NCBI GenBank assembly: GCA_028822945.1
Contig: JAPKCN010000050.1
Location: forward strand, 1 to 10,644
DNA: 10,644 bases
Direction: 5' to 3'
Source of the DNA: Porticoccaceae bacterium
Lineage (GTDB): Bacteria; Pseudomonadota; Gammaproteobacteria; Pseudomonadales; Porticoccaceae
Shown here in pieces: positions 1-6,431 of this stretch (position 1 is the stretch's first letter; each line of letters begins with the position of its first letter). The translations under genes and the position numbers were made by a program. The notes beneath the pieces are model-generated. The model had not been told where the DNA came from, did not search any database, and saw nothing but the letters and a program-made list of their open reading frames with translations.

Positions 1-94
1 GACTAGCCCAACGCCTCTGACTGACGAAGAATTTAATAAGAGTAGCGGGCCAGCGAAAGCTGATTTGTCGACTGGCATAGCAAATACCCACTAA
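1..94 (+). CDS. C-terminal tail of an upstream gene, probably Lon protease (partial)
   Basis: The frame beginning at base 2 is the only plus-strand frame open from the window edge. It encodes about 30 residues (TSPTPLTDEEFNK... ending GIANTH) and stops at TAA 92-94. No domain is left to identify. The call rests on context: lon lies directly upstream of hupB in E. coli, Pseudomonas and most gammaproteobacteria. A polar, variable tail of this kind also fits the poorly conserved C-terminus of gammaproteobacterial Lon. The identity is inferred, not seen in the residues. It could be another gene, or chance opening of a short frame. Confidence 0.4.
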   Translation, partial: TSPTPLTDEEFNKSSGPAKADLSTGIANTH

Positions 95-102
95 CAATGG
101 GC

Positions 103-157
103 AAAATACCTATTTTAAAAAAGTATACTTGACCGCTGAAATAGCTGTTGGTATAAC
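103..157 (+). promoter_or_regulatory. sigma-70 promoter of hupB with AT-rich upstream element
   Basis: The -35 box TTGACC (129-134) and -10 box TATAAC (152-157) each match consensus at 5 of 6 positions and are exactly 17 bases apart. This puts transcription start near 164 and gives hupB an untranslated leader of about 83 bases. The block just upstream (103-127) is strongly AT-rich, including the inverted repeat AAAATA-CC-TATTTT (103-116) and a run of A. It is placed where an UP element would contact the RNA polymerase alpha subunit. A strong promoter suits an abundant nucleoid protein. No transcript data are available to confirm it. Confidence 0.75.
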
Positions 158-164
158 GTTACAA

Positions 165-178
165 CTGCGATGTCGCAG
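165..178 (+). other. short inverted repeat at the start of the hupB leader
   Basis: CTGCGA (165-170) and TCGCAG (173-178) are perfect inverse complements with TG between them. As RNA the likely fold is a 5-bp stem CTGCG/CGCAG with a 4-base loop. It sits at or just after the predicted transcription start (about 164). It could protect the 5' end of the mRNA or be a small operator. No T-tract follows, so it is not a terminator. Confidence 0.4.
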
Positions 179-208
179 CCATGGAATGTTAGCATAGGAG
201 AATTTTTT

Positions 209-250
209 TTGAGCAACTCTTGCAAATCTTACAAAGGGGAACAAATGTGA
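209..250 (+). CDS. possible 13-residue leader ORF coupled to hupB
   Basis: A good Shine-Dalgarno sequence, TAGGAG (195-200), lies 8 bases before a TTG codon at 209. The frame reads MSNSCKSYKGEQM and stops at TGA 248-250. That stop overlaps the GTG start of hupB (247-249) by two bases, an arrangement typical of translational coupling. The hupB ribosome binding site (234-240) lies inside this frame. The start is non-ATG, the peptide resembles nothing I know, and eight T residues (203-210) separate its SD from the start. It may simply be chance within a leader. Confidence 0.25.
   Translation: MSNSCKSYKGEQM
234..240 (+). promoter_or_regulatory. ribosome binding site that fixes the hupB start
   Basis: AAGGGGA ends 6 bases before the GTG at 247. 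This spacing, together with the HU family N-terminus MNKSELVD, selects GTG 247 over the in-frame TTG at 220. The TTG would add nine residues not found in HU proteins. Confidence 0.75.
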
Positions 251-519
251 ATAAATCTGAACTAGTAGATTCAATAGCTGAAGGCGCCGATATATCGAAG
301 GCGTCTGCGGGACGTGCACTGGATTCCGCGATCGATGCGATAACGACAGCACTAAAAAATGGTGATCAAGTTTCTCTTGTGGGTTTTGGCACATATTCTG
401 TTAAGCACAGAGCCGCGCGCACTGGCCGTAATCCCCAGACCGGTGCAGAGATTCAAATTTCTGCAGCGAATGTACCTAGTTTTAAGGCGGGTAAAGCATT
501 GAAGGACGCAGTTAACTAG
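247..519 (+). CDS. hupB: DNA-binding protein HU-beta
   Basis: A small, basic, histone-like nucleoid protein that binds DNA as a dimer with little sequence preference, bending it and constraining supercoils. With the GTG start the product is 90 residues, the standard HU length, beginning MNKSELVDSIAEGADISK. The two N-terminal helices (about 1-40) are followed by the beta-ribbon DNA-binding arm. The arm carries the HU/IHF signature around residues 46-66 (GFGTYSVKH, then RTGRNPQTG); Pro63 is the residue that intercalates between base pairs at kinks. The protein ends with the usual GKALKDAVN. The lon-hupB-ppiD context and the sequence type favour HU-beta over HU-alpha or IHF. The gene has its own strong promoter and its own terminator, so it is probably transcribed alone and at a high level. 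Confidence 0.97.
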   Translation: MNKSELVDSIAEGADISKASAGRALDSAIDAITTALKNGDQVSLVGFGTYSVKHRAARTGRNPQTGAEIQISAANVPSFKAGKALKDAVN

Positions 520-560
520 GATGGATTTTGAGTTGTTCGACTAGAACTCCTCTAAATATA

Positions 561-589
561 GGGCGCACTTCACAGGCGCCCTTTTTTTT
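561..589 (+). terminator. intrinsic terminator after hupB
   Basis: GGGCGC (561-566) pairs with GCGCCC (576-581) across a 9-base loop, and eight T residues (582-589) follow at once. This is a textbook Rho-independent terminator, 41 bases past the hupB stop. It ends only 16 bases before the ppiD start codon, so ppiD must depend on readthrough or on a promoter that I could not identify with confidence in the 86-base gap. Confidence 0.88.
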
Positions 590-605
590 ATATTAGGATG
601 ATGCA

Positions 606-2456
606 ATGTTAGACGATTTTCGAAGTGGTATGCGCGGCATTGCGCTGGTCATTGTTGGTTTTATTGCGATTATTTTTACTTTTTCAGGCATTGGCTCGCT
701 GTCAATGACGGGCGTTGGCAGTGGTGCAGCGGCAAGTATTGATGGCGACGCTATTACTGAGCAGGACGTGGCACTTGAACTACAACTGACTAAGTCTCGC
801 ATCCTTAGCGAAAACCAAGGGCTGCGTACCGACCAACTTGACGATCAGATGCTTCGGCCAGGCGTAGTCGAACGATTGATCGCTAACAAGGCATTAAGCC
901 AGAGTGCTGATAATAGCGGCATGGCGGTAGCTGCAACCGCGGTGTCTCAAATCCTTTTGGACGCCGAGTCGTTTCAGACCGACGGTGTTTTTGATGAAGA
1001 CCGATATCGCTATTTTATACGTGAGCGCGGGCTTACCAATGCTCAGTTTAAACTTCAACTGGAGGATGACATCTTGCGCGGTCAGGTGGTGGCCGGCTAT
1101 CGACAGTCAACTTTTATTACCCACAGAGAGCTACAACGTTTAGCAGAGGTGGTTGATCAGGCACGCGACTATTACTATTTAAGTGTGCCATTAGCGCCGA
1201 TCTTGGATGCAGTGGAAGTCCCTAGGGAGATTTTGCGAGCCTATTATGACCAGCACCTCAGCGAATTTGAGAGCGAGGAGCAGGTGGTTCTAGACTACAT
1301 CGAACTGAGCGCAGATTTATTAGTCCTAGACGAACCGATCTCTGATACCGATGTTCTACGGCGCTTTAATGAGGAAAGTGGCAGTGCGGTCAGCAGCACA
1401 TCGCGTCGCGTAGCGCACATTTTATTGGATCAAACCGATGAAACTGCCATAGCGGAGATCATGGCTAATATTTCCGCCGGTACCGAGTTTGCAGAATTGG
1501 CCAAAGAGTATTCTACGGATGTCGGATCAGCGGCACGCGGTGGTGATCTGGGCTTCACCGACGGTTCTATGTTTCCGGAAAATTTTGAAATTGCTCTTGC
1601 AGCTCTGGAGGTCGGTGCCGTCTCGCCACCTGTAAAGACTGAAAGTGGTGTCCACTTGATTAAACTACTCGATATAGACCAATCGACCTTTGAGCTAGAG
1701 ATTGAATCGGAGAGGATTGCATCGCAGTTGCGCCGCGAGCGGCGTGATGTGTTGTTGGTAGATAAATTGGCGAAATTGCGCGAACTTAGTTACAACGCGG
1801 AGTCGCTCGCTGAAATTGCGGTCGAAGTTGGTCTGAGTGCGTCGGTATCAGAGCCTCTAAGCCGTTTTGGCGGTGCGGGGATAGGTGGTATTCCTGATAT
1901 CATCGAGGTCGCTTTCAGCGAGCAGGTACTAGTAGACGGTTACGCCAGTGAAGTCCTTGCACTGGACGAAGATCGCTACATAGTAGTTAAACTTCAAGAG
2001 CATATTTTAGCTGACCAAAAACCCTTTGACGAGGTTTCAGAAGAGGTTTTAAGTGCCTATGTAGCGGTTCGTGCCGGTGACTTGATACGCCAGCGCGGAG
2101 CTCAGCTTATGGCTCGCGTGGAAGCGGGCGAGAGCGTCGAAGAAGTCGCTAAGGCCGAAAGCCTCGAGTGGCAAGTGGTGCTCGACGTAAGGCGTTCTGC
2201 GGCCTCGGTTAATACCGAAATAAATGAATTTGCCTTTAGTTTGTTATCTGCAGAAGACCCCGTTAATGCAAGTTTTATTGATAGCGCAGGCGACCTTATA
2301 CTGATATCGCTACAACGCACAGCAGCCGGAGATTATGCGTCTTTAAAAGCTACTGATCAGCGGGCCCTAAAAGATGCGGTTTTGGTCGCGGCAGCAAATC
2401 GTGAGGTATCGGCGTTTCAACAGGCACTGGTCGAGAATGCCTCTGTGATCAGGTAA
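606..2456 (+). CDS. ppiD: peptidyl-prolyl cis-trans isomerase D (periplasmic folding chaperone)
   Basis: An inner-membrane-anchored periplasmic chaperone of the SurA/parvulin group. It binds unfolded proteins leaving the Sec translocon and works in outer-membrane and periplasmic protein folding. The product is 616 residues, close to E. coli PpiD (about 623). A short cytoplasmic N-terminus is followed by one membrane helix (about 10-32, GIALVIVGFIAIIFTFSGIG) and then the SurA-like chaperone region (about 40-260). The parvulin domain spans about 266-357, with RRVAHILL, RGGDLGF (311-317) and GVHLIKLL. A C-terminal region of about 260 residues follows. Parvulin active-site positions appear filled: His271, Asp305, Phe323, Phe327 and His350. 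The start is supported by AGGA (595-598) 7 bases upstream. It lies directly after hupB, as in most gammaproteobacteria. Confidence 0.95.
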   Translation: MLDDFRSGMRGIALVIVGFIAIIFTFSGIGSLSMTGVGSGAAASIDGDAITEQDVALELQLTKSRILSENQGLRTDQLDDQMLRPGVVERLIANKALSQSADNSGMAVAATAVSQILLDAESFQTDGVFDEDRYRYFIRERGLTNAQFKLQLEDDILRGQVVAGYRQSTFITHRELQRLAEVVDQARDYYYLSVPLAPILDAVEVPREILRAYYDQHLSEFESEEQVVLDYIELSADLLVLDEPISDTDVLRRFNEESGSAVSSTSRRVAHILLDQTDETAIAEIMANISAGTEFAELAKEYSTDVGSAARGGDLGFTDGSMFPENFEIALAALEVGAVSPPVKTESGVHLIKLLDIDQSTFELEIESERIASQLRRERRDVLLVDKLAKLRELSYNAESLAEIAVEVGLSASVSEPLSRFGGAGIGGIPDIIEVAFSEQVLVDGYASEVLALDEDRYIVVKLQEHILADQKPFDEVSEEVLSAYVAVRAGDLIRQRGAQLMARVEAGESVEEVAKAESLEWQVVLDVRRSAASVNTEINEFAFSLLSAEDPVNASFIDSAGDLILISLQRTAAGDYASLKATDQRALKDAVLVAAANREVSAFQQALVENASVIR

Positions 2457-2463
2457 TAATGAC

Positions 2464-2491
2464 AACATCGAACATCGAACATCGAACATCG
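2464..2491. repeat. four perfect tandem copies of a 7-bp unit (AACATCG)
   Basis: AACATCG is repeated four times without a mismatch (2464-2470, 2471-2477, 2478-2484, 2485-2491), starting 8 bases after the ppiD stop. It lies in the 137-base gap between the convergent ppiD and mltD genes. Seven is not a multiple of three, and the block is outside both genes, so it is non-coding. Read on the minus strand it gives FDVRCSM-like translations, a pattern I recall from spurious short proteins predicted over similar intergenic heptamers in other bacteria. Slipped-strand replication could change its copy number. Apart from a weak hairpin near mltD, I see nothing else in the gap. Confidence 0.9.
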
Positions 2492-2593
2492 CTGAGAGTA
2501 TTTCTCTGGATGGTGATCGGCGGGTTTGCGCAGATGCCAGTGTCGACAGCCTGAACAGTCGCTCCCTGCCGCCAAGGCTTAGCGAGAGCCTCA

Positions 2594-4165
2594 CTATCTT
2601 TTTGCGTCTATAAACAAGGTCAAGCGCTGCCCCGGCAGAATAATCGTGCTTCGCTTGATTTTGTTCCATCTTGTAATGTCGGCGATAGATACTCTGAAAG
2701 AGCTAGCGATAATCGACAGCGAGTCCCCCGACTTGATGCGATAAGAGATCCTTCGGATTGTTGACCGGTTCTTAGAGGTCGATGTAACGTCGAGCGTCTG
2801 ACCTACTTTCAAAACGTCGCTGGTCAAATCATTGATGCGACGTAGTTTTACTAATGACATATTAAATTGGTCTGCAACTCCCGACATCGAGTCTCCTGCT
2901 TTAACGTTGTATGGAACAATCGGTTGAGACGTGGTTTGCGGTTCGCCCGAGCGAACGTGATCGGCATTTGGAATCGTTAAAATTGTACCAATAGACAGTT
3001 GATCCGAGTTTAGATTATTGGCATTTTTTAACCAGCTTGTGCGGGTTTGATAACGCTCTGCAATGCCGCTAAGTGTATCGCCTCTCACCACTCTATACTG
3101 ATGTTGTGTAATCCAAGAGCGCCGATCGCTGTAGTCTAAAAAATCTTGCAACTGGCTGCTGTGGTCGATCGGAACGAGCAACGTATAGCGACCAGTCGGT
3201 GGTGTTACAGACCGTCTAAAGGCCGGATTTAGATGGTTAAACTCGTTTGCTGCAAGATTCGCTTTGTCGGCTAGCAGAGTCAATTCAATTTGACCGTCGA
3301 GTATGATTTCTTTGAAATATGGGTGGTTCGGAATATACGGCAGTGTGATTGCGTAGTGTTGTGGATTTTTAATTAGGTCGGCTAAAGCCAATAATCTAGG
3401 GACATAGTTGTAGGTTTCTGTCTTTAACTGCAGAGACCAAAAATCTCCCGAACCGCCAGCGGTACGATTCTTTTTAATCTGTTTGGCCAAAAAACCCTCG
3501 CCAGCATTATAGGCGGCCAAGGCCAATAACCAGTCATCATCAAATAACTTATGCAGATATTGTAGATAGGTAATTGCTGCTATGGTCGAGGCGGTAACGT
3601 CACGTCGCCCGTCATACCAATGATTGCGCTCTAGACCGAAGTACTCTCCTGTTCGCGGGACGAACTGCCAAAGACCTGCTGCATGACTAGCGGAGTATGC
3701 TAGCGGGTCGTAGGCGCTCTCTATAATGGGTAGCAGAGCAAGCTCTAATGGCATGTCGGCACGCGCCAATTGATCTGTAATGTAGTGGATAAAGGGCCGT
3801 GAACGCTCAAAAACGATGGCAAGATAGTCCGTTCGTTGTAAATACTCCTGTCGGAAAGCTGCGACGCGCGGTGGTAAGTGGTTGGGAGTCAGTTGATAAC
3901 CGTTGCGGATTGTTTGCCAGATCGCTGGCTTTTGCAGCATTCGGACTCGTGCAGGAGGTATCGTAACTGGGTTAGTTCGAATAACATTAGAGGCGGCCAA
4001 TTGGCTAGCTAGAGGCGCTGCAGCGGTTTTGAGACTCGGATCTACGCTCGCCTGTGTTAGCGATTGTAGCGTCGCAAGCGTTCCACAACCGCTGACTAGA
4101 AGCACTGTCATTAACAGTGCTGCGCTCAATCTGGGGGCTACAAAGATTGTAGTTGTTCGAATCAC
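2594..4165 (-). CDS. mltD: membrane-bound lytic murein transglycosylase D (lipoprotein, GH23/SLT family)
   Basis: Cleaves the MurNAc-GlcNAc bond of peptidoglycan with formation of 1,6-anhydroMurNAc, for cell-wall remodelling and recycling. The 523-residue product begins with a lipoprotein signal peptide ending in lipobox VSGC. The lipidated residue would be Cys27, followed by Gly28, so there is no Asp+2 inner-membrane retention signal and outer-membrane sorting is likely. The SLT domain runs about 135-235. The catalytic Glu is Glu149 in ESAYDP, with SASHAAGLWQFVPRTG (158-173) and AAYNAGEG (217-224). Three C-terminal LysM peptidoglycan-binding modules follow (about 356-398, 418-460 and 474-516). 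The start is GTG 4165; no ATG is available before the signal peptide, an in-frame stop lies close upstream, and the SD is weak (AAGAAAT). It lies 74 bases downstream of gloB on the same strand, the same pair as in E. coli. Confidence 0.95.
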   Translation of the reverse strand: MIRTTTIFVAPRLSAALLMTVLLVSGCGTLATLQSLTQASVDPSLKTAAAPLASQLAASNVIRTNPVTIPPARVRMLQKPAIWQTIRNGYQLTPNHLPPRVAAFRQEYLQRTDYLAIVFERSRPFIHYITDQLARADMPLELALLPIIESAYDPLAYSASHAAGLWQFVPRTGEYFGLERNHWYDGRRDVTASTIAAITYLQYLHKLFDDDWLLALAAYNAGEGFLAKQIKKNRTAGGSGDFWSLQLKTETYNYVPRLLALADLIKNPQHYAITLPYIPNHPYFKEIILDGQIELTLLADKANLAANEFNHLNPAFRRSVTPPTGRYTLLVPIDHSSQLQDFLDYSDRRSWITQHQYRVVRGDTLSGIAERYQTRTSWLKNANNLNSDQLSIGTILTIPNADHVRSGEPQTTSQPIVPYNVKAGDSMSGVADQFNMSLVKLRRINDLTSDVLKVGQTLDVTSTSKNRSTIRRISYRIKSGDSLSIIASSFRVSIADITRWNKIKRSTIILPGQRLTLFIDAKR

Positions 4166-4178
4166 ATCATTTCTTATT

Positions 4179-4206
4179 AGTTTAACGTCGGCTTATTGGG
4201 TGTCAG
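4179..4206 (-). promoter_or_regulatory. weak candidate promoter for mltD
   Basis: On the minus strand CTGACA (4206-4201, 5 of 6 match to -35) and TAAACT (4184-4179, 4 of 6 match to -10) are 16 bases apart in the gloB-mltD gap. Transcription would start about 7 bases before the GTG of mltD, leaving almost no leader. This weakens the case. mltD may instead be read only from gloB. Confidence 0.25.
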
Positions 4207-4239
4207 ATGATTAAATATTACCGTTGTGTTGCCCGCGCC

Positions 4240-5040
4240 TTAAAAGTTATCTTTCCATTCTCGTAGCACTCTAAATATTTCGTCTGCTGCTAGGTTAGTA
4301 TTGCCCATGCGAGCCATTGCTGCGCTGGCAACTTCCGGCGCTAGAGTACGTATAAAAGGATTGGTGCGTTTTTCTAAGGCGATACTGCTCGGTATAGTTG
4401 GCCTTCCGGACGCACGTGCCGCCGAATCGTCAACCCAGCGCTGCTGTAGGTCTGAATTGTGTGGCTCTATGGCTAGGGCAAATCGAAGATTAGCCAGGGT
4501 ATATTCATGCGCGCAGTAAACCTCGGTGTTGTCTGGCAATATCGAGAGTTTACCGAGGGAGTGATGCATCTGTGGGGCACTCCCCTCGAATAAACGCCCA
4601 CAGCCACCGGCAAAAAGGCTATCGCCGGAAAAAAGTATCGGCGCGTGCCGGTTGGTAGCAGCGGCATAATAGGCGATATGATCGAGCGTGTGGCCTGGCA
4701 CTTTTAAGACCTCAAAGTCGAGGCCGATGCACTGCACTGTCTGGTGCTCGCTCAACGGATGTGTGATGCAATCCGCTGGCGATGGGCTCGGACCGTAGAC
4801 CGGCACGGGAGCGAACTCGATGAGTCCACTTACGCCGCCGACGTGGTCTGGGTGATGATGCGTAATTAAAATTCCGGCCAGTCTGCGGTCGTGGTCGCGC
4901 AACCATTTGAGCACGGGTTCCGCATCGCCTGGATCGACGACGAAAACACCTTGCTCCTCGGCACGGCTGACTATCCATATATAGTTGTCATGCAGAGCCG
5001 GTATTGGAACAATATCGATTGCGGTATCGGTACCCATCAT
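4240..5040 (-). CDS. gloB: hydroxyacylglutathione hydrolase (glyoxalase II)
   Basis: Second enzyme of the glyoxalase pathway: it hydrolyses S-D-lactoylglutathione to D-lactate and glutathione in the cytoplasm, completing methylglyoxal detoxification. It is a metallo-beta-lactamase-fold enzyme of 266 residues (E. coli 251). The binuclear metal site is complete: THHHPDH at 60-66 (His61, His63, Asp65, His66), His117 in PGHTLDH, Asp140 in FSGDSLFAGGCGR and His178 in AHEYT. The C-terminal glyoxalase II substrate-binding extension, with NPFIR (227-231), separates it from generic beta-lactamase-fold hydrolases. The start is ATG 5040, followed directly by a second ATG at 5037; no strong SD is seen, so either could be used. 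It is divergent from the yafS-like gene and upstream of mltD. Confidence 0.95.
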   Translation of the reverse strand: MMGTDTAIDIVPIPALHDNYIWIVSRAEEQGVFVVDPGDAEPVLKWLRDHDRRLAGILITHHHPDHVGGVSGLIEFAPVPVYGPSPSPADCITHPLSEHQTVQCIGLDFEVLKVPGHTLDHIAYYAAATNRHAPILFSGDSLFAGGCGRLFEGSAPQMHHSLGKLSILPDNTEVYCAHEYTLANLRFALAIEPHNSDLQQRWVDDSAARASGRPTIPSSIALEKRTNPFIRTLAPEVASAAMARMGNTNLAADEIFRVLREWKDNF

Positions 5041-5116
5041 CAGTTAATCATCTCGCGCTGGTGTTTACAGAATCGAGAGAACATAATAAGAGGCAAATAC
5101 CGTTTAGTCACCCACT
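5041..5116. promoter_or_regulatory. divergent gap between gloB and the yafS-rnhA-dnaQ-hrpA run
   Basis: These 76 bases must hold the 5' signals for both divergent units, unless transcription enters from further away. I find no promoter with good boxes and spacing. On the plus strand CATAAT (5082-5087) is a fair -10 box, but no matching -35 box lies 16-18 bases before it. AAGAGG (5088-5093) looks like an SD but is 23 bases from the ATG at 5117, with no start codon in between. Confidence 0.35.
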
Positions 5117-5968
5117 ATGTTGTCCAAGAGCATAAAAAGCTTACGAAAATCCGTATCAAAGCGTTTCGAAATCGCTGATCTCGCGTGGTCTGCGGGCCCC
5201 TTAAAGGGCTGGTTTGAGTCTGACTTTGGTGCTTATATCAAGGCTTTTGAACGGCGAACTATGGGAGCCTTATATTCTCAACTGCCAGGTTACCGACTGT
5301 TGAGTCTGGGTGTGCCCGCAGATTCACAGCTGGCAGATAATTTTGCTCAACTGCATCGCTTTAGCGTATATCCCGCCGAGAGCGATGGCCTACATGCGGC
5401 GATCTGTAATTATGATCAGCTGCCGATTCCGTCGGGCGTAGTCGATGTGGTGTTGCTCCAGCATAGTTTAGAATTCTCCGCCTCACCCAAGGCGGTGCTG
5501 GCGGAGGTGGGTCGCGTCGTTATGCCAGGCGGGCATTTGCTCCTCTGTGTATTTAATCCATATGGGTTCTTTGGGGGACTGAAATGGTTCATGCAATTAT
5601 TTTTTAACCGACCGCAGTACCGCTTTCATAATTTGCGTTGTAATCGACTCTCAGACTGGCTTTCACTGCTGAGTTTTCAAGTGCTCGATGTACACTATGG
5701 TGCGTTTAATCCGATGGGTAAAGCGCACCCCGAGGGGGCTGATTTAGCAGCCTGGGACGACTGGTGTGAGCGCGCCAATCTGCCCTGCGGGAATGTCTAT
5801 ATCATCCATGCGGTGAAGCGCGAACGGCAAGGAATTGGCCGACGCTCAGTTAAATGGCACAGACCGGCCTATGGGTATAGTCATCGTAAGACCGGGGGCC
5901 CAATCTTATCTAGCAATGCGATTACCCAGCGATACAAATCTTCCGAGGAAAGCCATGCAGCACGTTGA
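5117..5968 (+). CDS. yafS: YafS-like class I SAM-dependent methyltransferase-fold protein
   Basis: A 283-residue protein with the methyltransferase_11 layout, matching E. coli YafS (about 240 residues) in sequence pattern and in position between gloB and rnhA. Substrate and biological role are unknown. Visible landmarks are motif I region LLSLGVP (61-67), acidic/loop region NYDQLPIP (98-105), motif IV VVDVVLLQHSLEF (108-120), the post-motif helix AEVGRVVMPGGHLLL (129-143), FNPYGFFGGLKW (146-157) and SDWLSLLSFQVLDV (179-192). Motif I lacks the usual GxGxG, so SAM binding is not assured from sequence. About 20 basic residues lie before the region that aligns with YafS. ATG 5117 is the only ATG available after an in-frame stop at 5105, although no SD lies close to it. 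The last 14 bases overlap rnhA. Confidence 0.8.
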   Translation: MLSKSIKSLRKSVSKRFEIADLAWSAGPLKGWFESDFGAYIKAFERRTMGALYSQLPGYRLLSLGVPADSQLADNFAQLHRFSVYPAESDGLHAAICNYDQLPIPSGVVDVVLLQHSLEFSASPKAVLAEVGRVVMPGGHLLLCVFNPYGFFGGLKWFMQLFFNRPQYRFHNLRCNRLSDWLSLLSFQVLDVHYGAFNPMGKAHPEGADLAAWDDWCERANLPCGNVYIIHAVKRERQGIGRRSVKWHRPAYGYSHRKTGGPILSSNAITQRYKSSEESHAAR

Positions 5969-6431
5969 AATATTTACTGATGGAGCTTGTCGCGGCAATC
6001 CCGGGCCGGGTGGTTGGGGCGTTCTGATGCGACATGATGGTACTGAAAAATCACTCTGTGGCGGCGAGTTAGAGACTACCAATAACCGTATGGAATTGAC
6101 TGCCGTAATCGAGGCTTTGACTGCTTTGAAGCGGCCTTGTAATGTAATACTGTCATCCGACTCGACCTATGTGCTCAAGGGCATACAAGAATGGTTGCCG
6201 AACTGGAAAAAACGCAACTGGAAGACGGCAGCCAAAAAGCCGGTTAAAAATGTCGATCTCTGGCGACAGCTCGATGATCGCATTCAAGGACATCAGATAG
6301 ATTGGCGATGGGTCAAGGGTCATAGTGGGCATCGCGAGAATGAGCTAGCAGACCAGCTTGCGAACCGAGGAACCGACGAGGTTCTGAGCAATCGCCGACA
6401 AACAGATACACAACAATTCGAGGAACTATGA
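5955..6431 (+). CDS. rnhA: ribonuclease HI
   Basis: Degrades the RNA strand of RNA-DNA hybrids; it removes R-loops and helps clear Okazaki primers. The product is 158 residues (E. coli 155). The active site is intact: Asp9 in FTDGACRGNPG, Glu47 in NNRMEL, Asp69 in SSDSTYV and Asp133 in NELADQLA, with the assisting His123 in VKGHSGH. The basic substrate-binding protrusion is present (WLPNWKKRNWKT, 80-91). The start ATG 5955 is set by AGGAA (5946-5950) and by the family N-terminus. A longer in-frame ATG at 5835 would add 40 unrelated residues inside the methyltransferase gene. The gene starts inside the end of the yafS-like gene, and its TGA shares 4 bases (ATGA) with the dnaQ start, so translation is probably coupled. 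Confidence 0.97.
   Translation: MQHVEIFTDGACRGNPGPGGWGVLMRHDGTEKSLCGGELETTNNRMELTAVIEALTALKRPCNVILSSDSTYVLKGIQEWLPNWKKRNWKTAAKKPVKNVDLWRQLDDRIQGHQIDWRWVKGHSGHRENELADQLANRGTDEVLSNRRQTDTQQFEEL

Noticed and set aside
87..116. Hairpin CCCA-7-TGGG after the upstream gene, as its terminator
   Set aside because: The stem is 4 bp with an A-rich, not T-rich, sequence after it. The adjoining AAAATA-CC-TATTTT has a loop too short for a good RNA hairpin and fits better as AT-rich DNA upstream of the promoter.
220..246. HU start at the in-frame TTG 220
   Set aside because: It would add nine residues foreign to HU. GTG 247 has a proper SD and gives the exact 90-residue family protein.
2575..2603. Hairpin AGGCT-7-AGCCT followed by a short T run, as a terminator for ppiD
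   Set aside because: The stem is only 5 bp and the five T residues start 7 bases after it, inside mltD. In the other direction no T-tract follows. Too weak to call.
2367..2669. 100-residue minus-strand frame over the ppiD end and the repeat
   Set aside because: It runs antisense to ppiD and into mltD and owes part of its sequence to the heptamer array. No recognisable domain.
3903..4214. 103-residue plus-strand frame antisense to the mltD start
   Set aside because: It is a shadow of the mltD signal peptide region, with no supported product or start signal.
5064..5093. Promoter for the yafS-like gene using TTTACA (5064-5069) and CATAAT (5082-5087)
   Set aside because: The spacer is only 12 bases, outside the range for sigma-70. 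The SD-like AAGAGG beyond it serves no start codon.
5835..5954. RNase HI start at ATG 5835
   Set aside because: The extra 40 residues lie within the methyltransferase gene and have no RNase H character. ATG 5955 has a good SD and the family N-terminus.
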